Notes under the pieces: model-generated
Seen by the model: only the letters and a program-made list of their open reading frames with translations
The model's database searches: none
Told to the model about the DNA's origin: nothing
Translations under genes and position numbers: made by a program
Assembly: GCA_030591585.1 (NCBI GenBank)
Contig: JAUVAS010000019.1
Span: 1 to 37,022 of the forward strand
DNA length: 37,022 nt
From: Flavobacterium sp.
GTDB taxonomy: Bacteria > Bacteroidota > Bacteroidia > Flavobacteriales > Flavobacteriaceae
Direction: 5' to 3'
Shown: one piece after another, positions 8,223 through 16,583 of the stretch
Numbering within the stretch: the first letter of the stretch is position 1
Layout: every line of letters begins with the position of its first letter

Positions 8223-8732
8223 ATGAAATTATTAAAAAACTTATTTGCGCTTATTGTTATTGTTTCACTTGCTAGTTGTAGTAGTGATGATGATAACAAT
8301 CAATTTTTACTAACTAATGCAAATCTTGCAGGAACTTATGACGTTACCTTCTTGAATACAACAGAGGTTCAAACAACAGATGTTAATGGAGCCGATATTA
8401 TAACAATAACAACAACTATTGGAGAAACTTTTGAATTAGAAATTGTTTTTTCAGAAAATGGCAACTACCTTATTGATGGTTTGTATGTAGAAAGGTATAA
8501 AAGAATAGTAGACGGAGATATTATAGAAGAAGATACCGATATTATTGATATTGATGTAGAAGAAGGAACCTATTCAACTAATGATACTTCTATGAAATTA
8601 ACATTAGATGGTGAGGTGTATGATGTTACTCTTTTTAACGAAAATGAAATTAGAATCACTTTTGAAGATGTGTGGGTAGAAGATGGAGACGATTTTGTGT
8701 ACACAGAAGAAATTAGATTAGAGAGACAATAA
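8223..8732 (+). CDS. Small lipoprotein, lipocalin-like
   Basis: The N-terminus is a lipoprotein signal with lipobox LASC (Cys19). Next comes SSDDDNN, the acidic run that in Flavobacteriia acts as a lipoprotein export signal to the cell surface. The mature part (about 145 residues) begins with NLAGTYDVTFLNTTE and consists of beta strands ending in a charged edge strand. This resembles the lipocalin-like small lipoproteins common in this phylum. It is monocistronic, with its own -7 box upstream and a strong terminator downstream. The ligand is unknown. Confidence 0.75.
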   Translation: MKLLKNLFALIVIVSLASCSSDDDNNQFLLTNANLAGTYDVTFLNTTEVQTTDVNGADIITITTTIGETFELEIVFSENGNYLIDGLYVERYKRIVDGDIIEEDTDIIDIDVEEGTYSTNDTSMKLTLDGEVYDVTLFNENEIRITFEDVWVEDGDDFVYTEEIRLERQ

Positions 8733-8756
8733 ACCAATAATAAATTAACTATTTTA

Positions 8757-8787
8757 AGCTCTGTAGTTAATTCTACAGGGCTTTTTT
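8757..8787 (+). terminator. Rho-independent terminator of the lipoprotein gene
   Basis: AGCTCTGTAG pairs with CTACAGGGCT (10 bp, one G-T pair) around a TTAATT loop, followed by TTTTT. It lies 25 nt after the stop codon. Confidence 0.9.
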
Positions 8788-8814
8788 AGTGGCTTAATTT
8801 TAAGGGATTAAGCA

Positions 8815-8844
8815 TTGCCGTATCTCAACAATTTCTTAATTTCG
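8815..8844 (+). promoter_or_regulatory. Promoter for ileS
   Basis: TTG (8815-8817), a 19-nt spacer and TAATTTCG (8837-8844) match the Bacteroidota -33/-7 pair TTG and TAnnTTTG with one mismatch. The leader to the ATG at 8923 is about 70 nt long. That leader contains no clear T-box, and T-boxes are not expected in this phylum. Confidence 0.55.
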
Positions 8845-8922
8845 CAGCTATCTTTTAGATGATTAAATAAAGACGTAGGATAACTAATTAAAATAAGGTT
8901 TCCATTTTTACGGAAAATAAAT

Positions 8923-11900
8923 ATGAACACAGAATTTAAAACATATAAAGGCTTAAATCTTCCTAATCTTGCTGAAGAGGTACTCTCTTTTTGGGAAAAA
9001 GAAAATATTTTCGAAAAAAGTATTTCTTCTCGCGAAGGAGCGACTCCTTTTATATTTTTTGAAGGACCTCCCTCTGCAAATGGATTACCAGGAGTGCATC
9101 ATGTTTTAGCACGTGCTATTAAAGATATTTTTCCAAGGTATAAAACCATGAAAGGCTTTCAAGTACAACGAAAAGCAGGCTGGGATACTCACGGATTACC
9201 CATTGAATTAGGTATTGAAAAAGAATTAGGAATTACCAAAGAGGATATTGGTAAAACCATCTCTGTAGAAGATTATAATGCTGCTTGCCGTAAAGCCGTA
9301 ATGCGTTATACAGATGTTTGGAACAACCTAACCAAACGTATTGGATATTGGGTAGATATGGAGGATCCGTATGTTACTTACGACCCAAAATATATGGAAA
9401 CGGTTTGGTGGTTGCTAAAAGAAATCTATAATAAAGGATTGCTTTATAAAGGATATACTATTCAGCCATATTCTCCAAAAGCGGGAACAGGTTTGAGCTC
9501 GCACGAATTAAATCAGCCAGGCACTTACCAGGATGTAACCGATACAACGGTGGTAGCTCAGTTTAAAGCAGTAAAAGAAACCCTACCTTCTTTTTTAAAG
9601 GAAATAAACGGCGACATTCACTTTTTAGCTTGGACAACCACACCTTGGACTTTGCCATCTAATACTGCATTGACCGTTGGAAAAAAGATAGACTACGTTT
9701 TAGTAAAGACTTTTAATCAATATACTTTTGAAGAAATTCAAGTGATATTGGCTAAGAATTTAGTTGGAAAACAATTTGCAGGAAAGTTTGAAGAAGCAGA
9801 AAATGAAAATGATTTATTCACTTATGAAGCAGGTGCAAAAAAGATTCCTTACTTTATTTTAAAAGAATTTAAAGGGACCGATGTTTTAGAAACCCGATAC
9901 GAACAATTATTACCATACACATTACCAAACGACAATCCTGAAAATGCTTTTAGAGTAATTGCAGGTGATTTTGTTACTACCGAAGATGGTACAGGAATTG
10001 TACACACCGCTCCAACTTTTGGTGCCGATGATGCCATGGTTGCTAAACTTGCCAGCCCAGAAGTGCCTCCAATGTTGGTAATGGATGATAATGGTAAATT
10101 AGTGCCCTTGGTAAATTTACAAGGTAAGTTCAGACCAGAAATGGGAGAATATGCGGGAAAATATGTAAAGAATGAATACTATGAAGATGCCGAAGTTCCA
10201 GACAAATCTGTAGATGTTGAAATTGCTATCAAATTAAAAACAGAGAACAAAGCCTTTAAGGTGGAAAAATATACGCACAGTTATCCCAACTGCTGGCGTA
10301 CCGACAAGCCTATTTTATACTATCCCTTAGATTCTTGGTTTATTAAAGTAACCGACTTTAAAGACCGAATGCACGAATTAAATTTAGGCATTAATTGGAA
10401 GCCAAAATCTACTGGAGAGGGACGTTTTGGAAATTGGTTGGCGAATGCTAATGACTGGAATTTATCCAGATCTAGATATTGGGGAATCCCTTTGCCTCTT
10501 TGGCGAACTGATGATGGAACTGAAGAAATGATAATAGGTTCTATAGAAGAATTAAAAACCGAAATGCAAAAATCTGTAGATGCAGGTTTTATGCAAACAG
10601 CTATTTTTGAAGAATTTGTAGCAGGAGATTTTACTGAAGAAAATTATGCAAAAGTTGATCTTCATAAAAACATAGTAGACGAGATTGTATTGGTTTCTAA
10701 AGATGGGAATCCGATGAAACGAGAAGCAGATTTGATTGATGTTTGGTTTGATAGTGGTTCAATGCCTTATGCACAATGGCACTACCCGTTTGAGAATAAA
10801 GAGAAAGTTGAAAATACGTGGCGAAAAGCAGATTTTATTGCCGAAGGAGTAGATCAAACAAGAGGTTGGTTCTATACCTTACACACTATTGCAACCATGA
10901 TTTTTGACGATGTGGCTTATAAAAATGTGGTATCAAACGGACTGGTTTTAGACAAAAAAGGACAAAAAATGTCCAAACGCCTAGGAAATGCAGCAGACCC
11001 GTTTGAAATTTTAGATCAATTTGGACCCGATGCTACGCGTTGGTATATGATTAGTAATGCCAATCCTTGGGACAATTTAAAATTTGATGAAGCAGGAATT
11101 TCAGAAGTAAGAAATAAATTCTTCGGAACACTTTATAACACCTATAGTTTCTTCAGTTTGTATGCAAATTTGGATAACTTTAATTATTCCGAAGCAGCTA
11201 TTGAATTAGAAAAACGTCCAGAAATTGATCGATGGATTCTTTCAGAATTACATACATTAATAAAGAAAGTAGATGAGTATTATGGTGATTATGAGCCAAC
11301 AAAAGCAACACGAGCAATTTCAGAATTTGTACAGGAAAACGTAAGCAACTGGTTTGTGCGTTTAAGCAGAAGGCGTTTTTGGAAAGGAAGTTATGGTGAA
11401 GATAAAATTTCGGCGTATCAAACCTTACACTCTTGTTTGTTAACCATCACAAAACTTAGCGCACCTGTAGCTCCGTTTTTTATGGAACGTATGTACCGCG
11501 ATTTATTACAAGGGACTGTTAAATCTGAAGAAATTTCGGTGCATTTAAGTAACTTTCCAATATCCGACCCGTCATACATAGACAAAGCATTGGAACATAA
11601 AATGAAAAAGGCACAAACAATATCATCGTTGGTATTATCGTTACGTCAGAAAGAGAAAATAAAAGTACGTCAGCCCTTACAAAAAATTATGATTCCTGTG
11701 TTGAATGATGCACAGCGAGAAGAGATTTTAGCGGTTTCAGACCTAATTAAATCTGAAGTAAACGTAAAAGAAATTGAGTTAATAGACGAAGGGTCTGGAA
11801 TACTAGTAAAGCAAATAAAACCAGACTTTAAAAAGTTAGGACCACGCTTCGGAAAAGATATGAAAGCCGTTGCTAAACTGATTTCTGGCTTTGGTCAAGA

Positions 11901-12327
11901 AGAAATTTCAACCCTTGAAAAAGAAGGTGAAATAAGCGTTATGATTAACGAAAAAAATACTACATTGTGCAAGGATGATGTGGTGATAAGTTCTCAAGAT
12001 ATTGAAGGCTGGTTGGTTGCTAATAGTGATGGAGTAACTGTTGCATTAGATGTGACTATCAGTCCGGATTTAAAGAATGAAGGGATTGCCAGAGAGTTGG
12101 TAAACCGTATTCAGAACATACGAAAAGACGCTGGATTTGAAGTAATGGATAGAATAGAAATTACCCTGCAAAAAGATGAAAAATTAAACGCAGCGGTAAG
12201 TCAAAATTTAGAATATATTAAACAAGAAACCTTAACCGAAGTTTTGCAATTTGAAGAAAAACTAAATGAAGGAACCGAAATAGTTTTTGATGATATTACA
12301 AGCAGGTTAACTATTAAAAAAGTGTAA
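8923..12327 (+). CDS. ileS: Isoleucyl-tRNA synthetase, eukaryote-like (IleRS2) type
   Basis: This cytoplasmic class I synthetase charges tRNA-Ile. It is 1134 residues, longer than the roughly 940 of the common bacterial type. The catalytic core begins with FFEGPPSANGLPGVHHVLAR. The usual HIGH tetrapeptide is GVHH (residues 57-60), the first and third positions being swapped. The second signature is KMSKR (682-686). The CP1 editing domain (about 190-400) contains the threonine-rich AWTTTPWTLPSNTAL. The C-terminus lacks the Cys-rich zinc finger of the E. coli enzyme and carries an extended domain. These features mark the IleRS2 clade, known for mupirocin resistance. The gene ends 1 nt before the DksA-like gene, so the two form an operon. 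Confidence 0.97.
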   Translation: MNTEFKTYKGLNLPNLAEEVLSFWEKENIFEKSISSREGATPFIFFEGPPSANGLPGVHHVLARAIKDIFPRYKTMKGFQVQRKAGWDTHGLPIELGIEKELGITKEDIGKTISVEDYNAACRKAVMRYTDVWNNLTKRIGYWVDMEDPYVTYDPKYMETVWWLLKEIYNKGLLYKGYTIQPYSPKAGTGLSSHELNQPGTYQDVTDTTVVAQFKAVKETLPSFLKEINGDIHFLAWTTTPWTLPSNTALTVGKKIDYVLVKTFNQYTFEEIQVILAKNLVGKQFAGKFEEAENENDLFTYEAGAKKIPYFILKEFKGTDVLETRYEQLLPYTLPNDNPENAFRVIAGDFVTTEDGTGIVHTAPTFGADDAMVAKLASPEVPPMLVMDDNGKLVPLVNLQGKFRPEMGEYAGKYVKNEYYEDAEVPDKSVDVEIAIKLKTENKAFKVEKYTHSYPNCWRTDKPILYYPLDSWFIKVTDFKDRMHELNLGINWKPKSTGEGRFGNWLANANDWNLSRSRYWGIPLPLWRTDDGTEEMIIGSIEELKTEMQKSVDAGFMQTAIFEEFVAGDFTEENYAKVDLHKNIVDEIVLVSKDGNPMKREADLIDVWFDSGSMPYAQWHYPFENKEKVENTWRKADFIAEGVDQTRGWFYTLHTIATMIFDDVAYKNVVSNGLVLDKKGQKMSKRLGNAADPFEILDQFGPDATRWYMISNANPWDNLKFDEAGISEVRNKFFGTLYNTYSFFSLYANLDNFNYSEAAIELEKRPEIDRWILSELHTLIKKVDEYYGDYEPTKATRAISEFVQENVSNWFVRLSRRRFWKGSYGEDKISAYQTLHSCLLTITKLSAPVAPFFMERMYRDLLQGTVKSEEISVHLSNFPISDPSYIDKALEHKMKKAQTISSLVLSLRQKEKIKVRQPLQKIMIPVLNDAQREEILAVSDLIKSEVNVKEIELIDEGSGILVKQIKPDFKKLGPRFGKDMKAVAKLISGFGQEEISTLEKEGEISVMINEKNTTLCKDDVVISSQDIEGWLVANSDGVTVALDVTISPDLKNEGIARELVNRIQNIRKDAGFEVMDRIEITLQKDEKLNAAVSQNLEYIKQETLTEVLQFEEKLNEGTEIVFDDITSRLTIKKV

Positions 12328-12328
12328 A

Positions 12329-12712
12329 ATGGAAAACGAAATTAAAGACAAATATAACGATGCCGATTTAAAAGAATTTAAAACATTAATTCTTGAAAAA
12401 ATAGAAACTGCAACAGCACAATTACATTTAATTGAAAGTTCTTTTAGAAATGACAGCGACAACGGAACAGAAGATACTGCACCAACATTTAAGGCTTTTG
12501 ATGAAGGAAGTGAAGTAATGAGCAAAGAAACTTCTTCGCAATTGGCTATACGACAAGAAAAATTTATTCGTGATTTGAATAATGCATTGATTCGTATCGA
12601 AAATAAAACCTACGGAATTTGCCGTGTGACTAAAAAGTTAATCAATAAAGAACGATTAAAATTAGTGCCACATGCAACCCTTAGCATTGAGGCTAAGAAT
12701 ATGCAGAAATAA
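12329..12712 (+). CDS. TraR/DksA family protein with a reduced zinc finger
   Basis: DksA-family proteins bind in the RNA polymerase secondary channel and modulate initiation, often with ppGpp. This 127-residue protein has the family layout: a long helical hairpin (about 10-40 and 68-92) and a globular end YGICRVTKKLINKERLKLVP followed by HATLSIEAK. The canonical C4 finger (CxxC...CxxC) is reduced to one Cys (Cys98); the other positions are Thr/Lys, His115-Ala and Ala. The fold is therefore probably zinc-free, as in the Cys-poor DksA2 type. It starts 1 nt after ileS and must be cotranscribed. A hairpin cluster ends the unit. Confidence 0.85.
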   Translation: MENEIKDKYNDADLKEFKTLILEKIETATAQLHLIESSFRNDSDNGTEDTAPTFKAFDEGSEVMSKETSSQLAIRQEKFIRDLNNALIRIENKTYGICRVTKKLINKERLKLVPHATLSIEAKNMQK

Positions 12713-12720
12713 ATGAGAAT

Positions 12721-12824
12721 CTTCTTTTTGCGCCAAAAAGAAGCAAATCGAATTTATCCCAACGAAGGTTGGGGTCTTTAAAATTTCAAATTCCAAATTC
12801 TTTGTTGGGATTTGGAATTTTTTT
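12721..12824. repeat. Cluster of three consecutive hairpins
   Basis: Three inverted repeats lie within about 100 nt: CTTCTTTTTG / CAAAAAGAAG (12721-12743, 10 bp, 3-nt loop); ATCCCAAC / GTTGGGGT (about 12757-12776, 8 bp with one wobble); and AAATTCCAAAT / ATTTGGAATTT (12788-12820, 11 bp). They fill the gap between the DksA-like gene and the lspA promoter. The first resembles short palindromes scattered through flavobacterial intergenic regions. Confidence 0.7.
12788..12824 (+). terminator. Rho-independent terminator of the ileS-dksA-like operon
   Basis: An 11-bp perfect stem with an 11-nt loop is followed by TTTT. It is the last and best terminator-like member of the hairpin cluster. It separates the ileS unit from lspA, which has its own -7 box 22 nt further on. 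Confidence 0.7.
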
Positions 12825-12845
12825 ATGTTTTTGAATAAATAGTAT

Positions 12846-12853
12846 TATTTTTG
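12846..12853 (+). promoter_or_regulatory. Promoter -7 box for lspA
   Basis: TATTTTTG is an exact TAnnTTTG match followed by C. An ATG (a near-match to the -33 TTG) sits 18 nt upstream. The box lies 18 nt before the ATG at 12872. This argues against translation from the TTG at 12851, which overlaps the box. Confidence 0.6.
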
Positions 12854-12871
12854 CACTCATTACAATTGAAT

Positions 12872-13546
12872 ATGTCTCTTAAAAAATCTATAATTATTAT
12901 TATTTTGATCTTATTAGTAGATCAAATTTCAAAATTTTATATCAAAACTACTTTTTCGCTAGGAGATGGTGTGGTGGTTTATGATTGGTTTAGAATTGTT
13001 TTTGTAGAAAATGAAGGAATGGCTTGGGGAGCAAAAATACCCGGGAAATACGGAAAATTAATTTTGACTATTTTTAGATTGTTTGCCATTGTGGGTATTG
13101 GATATTGGTTGTGGGATTCGATTAAGAAAAAATATTCTAAGATATTGACTGTTTCTATTGCCTTGATTTTTGCAGGTGCTTTGGGTAATATTATAGATTC
13201 TATTTTTTATGGGTTAATCTTTGACAACAGCCATCATCAAATAGCCACCTTATTCCCAGCAGATGGAGGCTACGGCACCTTGTTTCATGGGAAAGTAGTA
13301 GATATGTTGCATTTCCCTATGTGGGAAGGTTTTTTACCTAAATGGCTTCCTTTTTGGGGTGGAGAATTCTTCACGTTTTTCGATCCCGTTTTCAATATTG
13401 CCGATATGTCCATTAGTACCGGTTTTGGACTATTGATTGTGTTTAATAAGAGGGCTTTTCCTAAGGACACAGAAGAGACAAAAGAAAAAAATAAAGAGGA
13501 AGAGCAGTCTGAAAATATTTCAGAAAACAACGAAGAAATTCAATAA
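12872..13546 (+). CDS. lspA: Lipoprotein signal peptidase (signal peptidase II)
   Basis: This inner-membrane aspartyl protease cleaves prolipoprotein signal peptides at the lipid-modified Cys. I take the ATG at 12872 as start because the -7 box lies between it and an upstream in-frame TTG, giving 224 residues. Family motifs are present: VDQISKF near the N-terminus, VENEGMAWG (45-53), and the two catalytic Asp, Asp109 in GNIID and Asp178 in FNIAD. There are four transmembrane helices. The long insert between the catalytic motifs (about 112-170) and the acidic, Lys/Glu-rich tail (about 200-224) are extensions relative to the E. coli enzyme. Its substrates include the three lipoproteins encoded in this window. 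Confidence 0.95.
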   Translation: MSLKKSIIIIILILLVDQISKFYIKTTFSLGDGVVVYDWFRIVFVENEGMAWGAKIPGKYGKLILTIFRLFAIVGIGYWLWDSIKKKYSKILTVSIALIFAGALGNIIDSIFYGLIFDNSHHQIATLFPADGGYGTLFHGKVVDMLHFPMWEGFLPKWLPFWGGEFFTFFDPVFNIADMSISTGFGLLIVFNKRAFPKDTEETKEKNKEEEQSENISENNEEIQ

Positions 13547-13571
13547 ACGGAGTTTTTAAAATTATTGATTC

Positions 13572-13979
13572 TTACAAGACGTTTCTTAAAATCGAATACA
13601 AAATTACAATAAGAATACTTCCAATTATAAAGTTGTTATTGTAGAAAAGTTTGATACGATACTGCGTTTCAAAAACAAAATTCCAAAATTTCACACCTAC
13701 ACCTAATACTATAAAAGGAAGACTTACCACGAATAAAGGATTCAATTTAAAAGCTTCTAAAAAATTAAGATGCAATAAATGGTGTATAGCTCTTTGAGAA
13801 CCACAACCTGAGCATTGATATCCAGTTATATTTTTTATAGGACATGTGTAAAAAAAGGAGTGTTGAGCAGGATTAAAATAACTAAAGACAAAAAAAATGC
13901 TCCCAAGAATAAAAATTGTGAGAGCTAGTTTTAATAATTTATGCTTTTGGATCATATTCCTTTTCTTGAGGTTCTCCAT
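13572..13979 (-). CDS. DUF2752 membrane protein
   Basis: The DUF2752 signature is clear: YTCPIKNITGYQCSGCGSQR followed by AIHHLLHLNFLEAFKLNPLF, with a Cys before the motif and a CxGCG group. Hydrophobic segments at about 16-34, 80-96 and 115-132 predict an inner-membrane protein with three helices. The family's function is unknown. The start is either ATG 13979 (135 residues) or ATG 13955 (MIQKHKLLK). The gene converges on lspA with a 25-nt gap. Upstream, 13939-14048 holds two very short overlapping frames that might be a broken small partner gene. Confidence 0.85.
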   Translation of the reverse strand: MENLKKRNMIQKHKLLKLALTIFILGSIFFVFSYFNPAQHSFFYTCPIKNITGYQCSGCGSQRAIHHLLHLNFLEAFKLNPLFVVSLPFIVLGVGVKFWNFVFETQYRIKLFYNNNFIIGSILIVILYSILRNVL

Positions 13980-14094
13980 CAGTTGCTAATAAATAAGCAA
14001 CCATATTCTACTAATTAAAGGAGCCAATCCTATTAAATACCAATTCATACGATTATATTTTTATATATAGTTATCCCAATATAGTTTAAATATT

Positions 14095-14655
14095 TTAAAA
14101 TGAAATAATCCCCTTAGGCGTAATACAAAAATGTAAAGGAATGTCTATTTCTTCTGAAGGAATTCTTTCTTCAGCTTCAAAAAAGGAGAGTCCAATAAAA
14201 ATTGCTTTGGGATTACATTGTTTTAAAAATCGGTCGTAATATCCTCCTCCATACCCTATTCTATTTCCTATTTCATCATATACCAATAACGGAACCAATA
14301 CGACTTCAATTTGTGATGGCTGAATTTCTATACCAGAAACAGGCTCTGGTACTCCAAAATTTGACAACTTTAACACGGTGTTATCCTGTAATAGAATATG
14401 AGCTAAATTAGGAGAGCCCTTAATTACTTTGGGTACGATGATACTTTTATCTCTTCCTTGTAGGATATGTAAAATATATTCTGTGTCTATTTCTTTATTA
14501 TTTGAAATAGGAAGGAAAATATGATAATTTGAATACTCCCAAATGTGCTGTTTTAATACATTATTGGCAATTTGAAGACTTAATTCTTCAACGTCCTCAT
14601 CACTTAATTTGGCACGTAGATTCTTATATTTAATTCTGTATTCTTCTTTTGTCAT
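14095..14655 (-). CDS. 5-formyltetrahydrofolate cyclo-ligase
   Basis: This enzyme converts 5-formyl-THF to 5,10-methenyl-THF with ATP and so recycles inhibitory formylfolate. The 186-residue protein matches the family's usual size. The ATP-binding signature NRIGYGGGYYDRFL is present near residues 131-144, and the N-terminus MTKEEYRIKYKNLRAKLSDE is typical. It is the last gene of a minus-strand operon: its ATG lies 2 nt after the stop of the aspartoacylase-like gene. No functional tie to RimK or the deacylase is obvious, so the linkage may be only transcriptional. Confidence 0.93.
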   Translation of the reverse strand: MTKEEYRIKYKNLRAKLSDEDVEELSLQIANNVLKQHIWEYSNYHIFLPISNNKEIDTEYILHILQGRDKSIIVPKVIKGSPNLAHILLQDNTVLKLSNFGVPEPVSGIEIQPSQIEVVLVPLLVYDEIGNRIGYGGGYYDRFLKQCNPKAIFIGLSFFEAEERIPSEEIDIPLHFCITPKGIISF

Positions 14656-14657
14656 AA

Positions 14658-15626
14658 TTATTTCACTTCAACCGAAATATGAAAAATAGCATCTCCTTGG
14701 TGTACAATAGCAGCTTGATTTACATTGATAATATAGCCATTGTTTGGTGCTAATACTTCAAACAACATTTTACCATAAGGATCTGTAATAGTTGCCAACA
14801 CTTCTCCTTTTTCAACTAATTTATTACAGTTAATTTTAGTGTGTATAAGTCCGCTACGTTGTGCTCTAATCCATTTTGTTTTTTTAATAATAACGGTATT
14901 TGATAACGGCTTTGTAACTTTAAACTTAGTGTCAAGCATATCTAAATAATTTAAAAACCGTTTGGTGCCTCTAACTCCATAATTTACAATTTGCTTGTTG
15001 CTTTCTAAAGATTTTCCTCCTTCAAATAAAATAATTGGAGTTCCAATTTTATTACAAGCGGATCGGTATGATTTTTTAAGATTATTGGATACCACTGTAA
15101 AAGGAGCATTAAATACTTTTGCTAATTGTAATAATTCTTCATCCCCAGGTTTTACTCGAATCTGCGCCGCATTAAACCTGCTGGCTCCACCTGTATGAAA
15201 GTCTAAACAATAGTCTGCATGAGGGAGAATCTGATTTGTAAAATGATAGGCAACACGGCTGGCTAAAGATCCTCTTTTAGTGCCAGGAAAAGACCGGTTT
15301 AAATCTCTCCCGTCGGGGAAGGACCTGTCTGAGCTTAAAAAACCAAAAATATTTAAAATAGGAATACAAATAATAGTTCCTCTTTTGGGTTTGTTTATTT
15401 TTCTTGAAATTAATTGCCGAACAATTTCCACTCCATTTATTTCATCCCCATGAATCGCTGCGGTTATTAATACTGTTGGACCTGGAATGGCAGCTCTTTC
15501 AACAATAATTGGAATTTCTATTTTTGTAGAGGTATATAACTTGGCGATGTTAAAGTCGATTGTTTTACTTTCTCCCAAGCCAATTTTTTCTCCTAATATT
15601 TCTAGAATTTCATTATTGTTCCCCAT
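14658..15626 (-). CDS. Succinylglutamate desuccinylase / aspartoacylase family zinc deacylase
   Basis: This M14-like zinc hydrolase removes acyl or amino-acyl groups from N-acyl amino acids or peptides. Numbered from the ATG at 15626, the zinc and catalytic signatures are HGDE (His59, Glu62), the substrate-binding DLNRSFPG (about 98-105) and DFHTGG (His144). The C-terminal 90 residues form a beta-rich domain of biotinyl/lipoyl-like appearance (KGEVLATITDPYGKMLFEV). A TTG one codon upstream is possible, but the ATG shares one base with the rimK stop (TGATG), implying translational coupling. Pairing with an amino-acid ligase suggests it trims or reverses the ligase product; this is inference. 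Confidence 0.88.
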   Translation of the reverse strand: MGNNNEILEILGEKIGLGESKTIDFNIAKLYTSTKIEIPIIVERAAIPGPTVLITAAIHGDEINGVEIVRQLISRKINKPKRGTIICIPILNIFGFLSSDRSFPDGRDLNRSFPGTKRGSLASRVAYHFTNQILPHADYCLDFHTGGASRFNAAQIRVKPGDEELLQLAKVFNAPFTVVSNNLKKSYRSACNKIGTPIILFEGGKSLESNKQIVNYGVRGTKRFLNYLDMLDTKFKVTKPLSNTVIIKKTKWIRAQRSGLIHTKINCNKLVEKGEVLATITDPYGKMLFEVLAPNNGYIINVNQAAIVHQGDAIFHISVEVK

Positions 15627-16498
15627 CAACGTTTGTTCTTTTCAATATAACTAATAATGCTTTTTGAAATAGTTGCTCCAGTGGTTTTTTCAATCCCCTC
15701 TAATCCAGGAGAAGAATTTATTTCTAAGACCAACGGACCTCTTTCAGATTGTAAAATATCAACTCCACAAACCCCTAAACGCATTGCTTTTGCAGCTCGT
15801 AAGGCTACGTTTTCTTCTTCTAAAGAGAGTTTAATGGTTGAAGAAGTCCCACCTCGATGAAGATTAGAGCGAAAATCTCCCTCTTTACTTTGTCGTTTCA
15901 TAGCAGCGACCACTTCGCCGCCTACAACGATAATTCTAAGGTCGGTTCCTTTAGATTCTTTAATATATTCTTGCAATAAAAAATTTACCCCTGCGGTTTT
16001 TAAGGTTTCAATTGTAGACAAAGCATTCAAATAAGTTTCAGCTAAAATCACTCCATTACCATGAGTTCCCTCTAATATTTTTATAATAACAGGGGTGTCT
16101 TTAAAATTGGTGAGGAGAGATTCTACATTTGAAGTAATTCCTAGAATAGTTTTTGGAATGGGAACATTAGCTTTAGATAATAATTGTGAACAAGTCCATT
16201 TATCTCGGGACTGTAAAATAGCACTCGCAGAGACAATAGAAAACACACCCATCGCATTAAAATGCCTTACTAAAGTTGCGCCATAGTAGGTGTTAGAAGC
16301 ACCTATTCTTGGTATGATTGCATCTAAGTCATCCACGACTTCATCATGATAACGTACCACTGATTTTCCATTTTCTATAGAAAGTATACAATGTGAAGGG
16401 TCTAAAATTTCCATCACGTGATTACCAGCAGTTCCTGCTTTTAAAAGGCTCTGAGTAGAATAAAGGGCTTCACCTCTTGATATAATGGCAATATTCAT
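15626..16498 (-). CDS. rimK: RimK-family alpha-L-glutamate ligase (ATP-grasp)
   Basis: RimK ligases add glutamate residues to the C-terminus of ribosomal protein S6 in E. coli; relatives make other peptide-like bonds. This 290-residue protein has the RimK N-terminal domain (MNIAIISRGEALYSTQSL), the Arg/Gly PRIGAS motif, the ATP-grasp glycine loop (EGTHGNGVILAE, about 153-164), FLLQEYIKESKGTDLR, and the metal-binding end VLEINSSPGLEGIE. All ATP-grasp landmarks are intact. It is first in a three-gene operon, coupled to a zinc deacylase. S6 (rpsF) is not in the window, so the acceptor here is unproven. The start region faces uvrC across 85 nt. Confidence 0.92.
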   Translation of the reverse strand: MNIAIISRGEALYSTQSLLKAGTAGNHVMEILDPSHCILSIENGKSVVRYHDEVVDDLDAIIPRIGASNTYYGATLVRHFNAMGVFSIVSASAILQSRDKWTCSQLLSKANVPIPKTILGITSNVESLLTNFKDTPVIIKILEGTHGNGVILAETYLNALSTIETLKTAGVNFLLQEYIKESKGTDLRIIVVGGEVVAAMKRQSKEGDFRSNLHRGGTSSTIKLSLEEENVALRAAKAMRLGVCGVDILQSERGPLVLEINSSPGLEGIEKTTGATISKSIISYIEKNKR

Positions 16499-16550
16499 TT
16501 ATTATAATTAGTGGATGCTAATTTAGTAATTTATCTAGTACTTCTAATTT

Positions 16551-16579
16551 CTGTTTTTACAAAACATCAATTACCTTTG
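16551..16579 (+). promoter_or_regulatory. Promoter for uvrC
   Basis: TACCTTTG (16572-16579) matches the -7 consensus exactly. CTG (16551-16553), 18 nt upstream, is a one-mismatch -33. The box ends only 4 nt before the uvrC ATG, so the transcript may be leaderless or nearly so. Confidence 0.55.
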
Positions 16580-16583
16580 AGGT

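Noticed and set aside
9849-10037. Minus-strand and other-frame open frames inside ileS, uvrC, the receptors and other genes
   Set aside because: They lie wholly within strong coding genes, encode low-complexity or unrecognisable products and have no promoter boxes.
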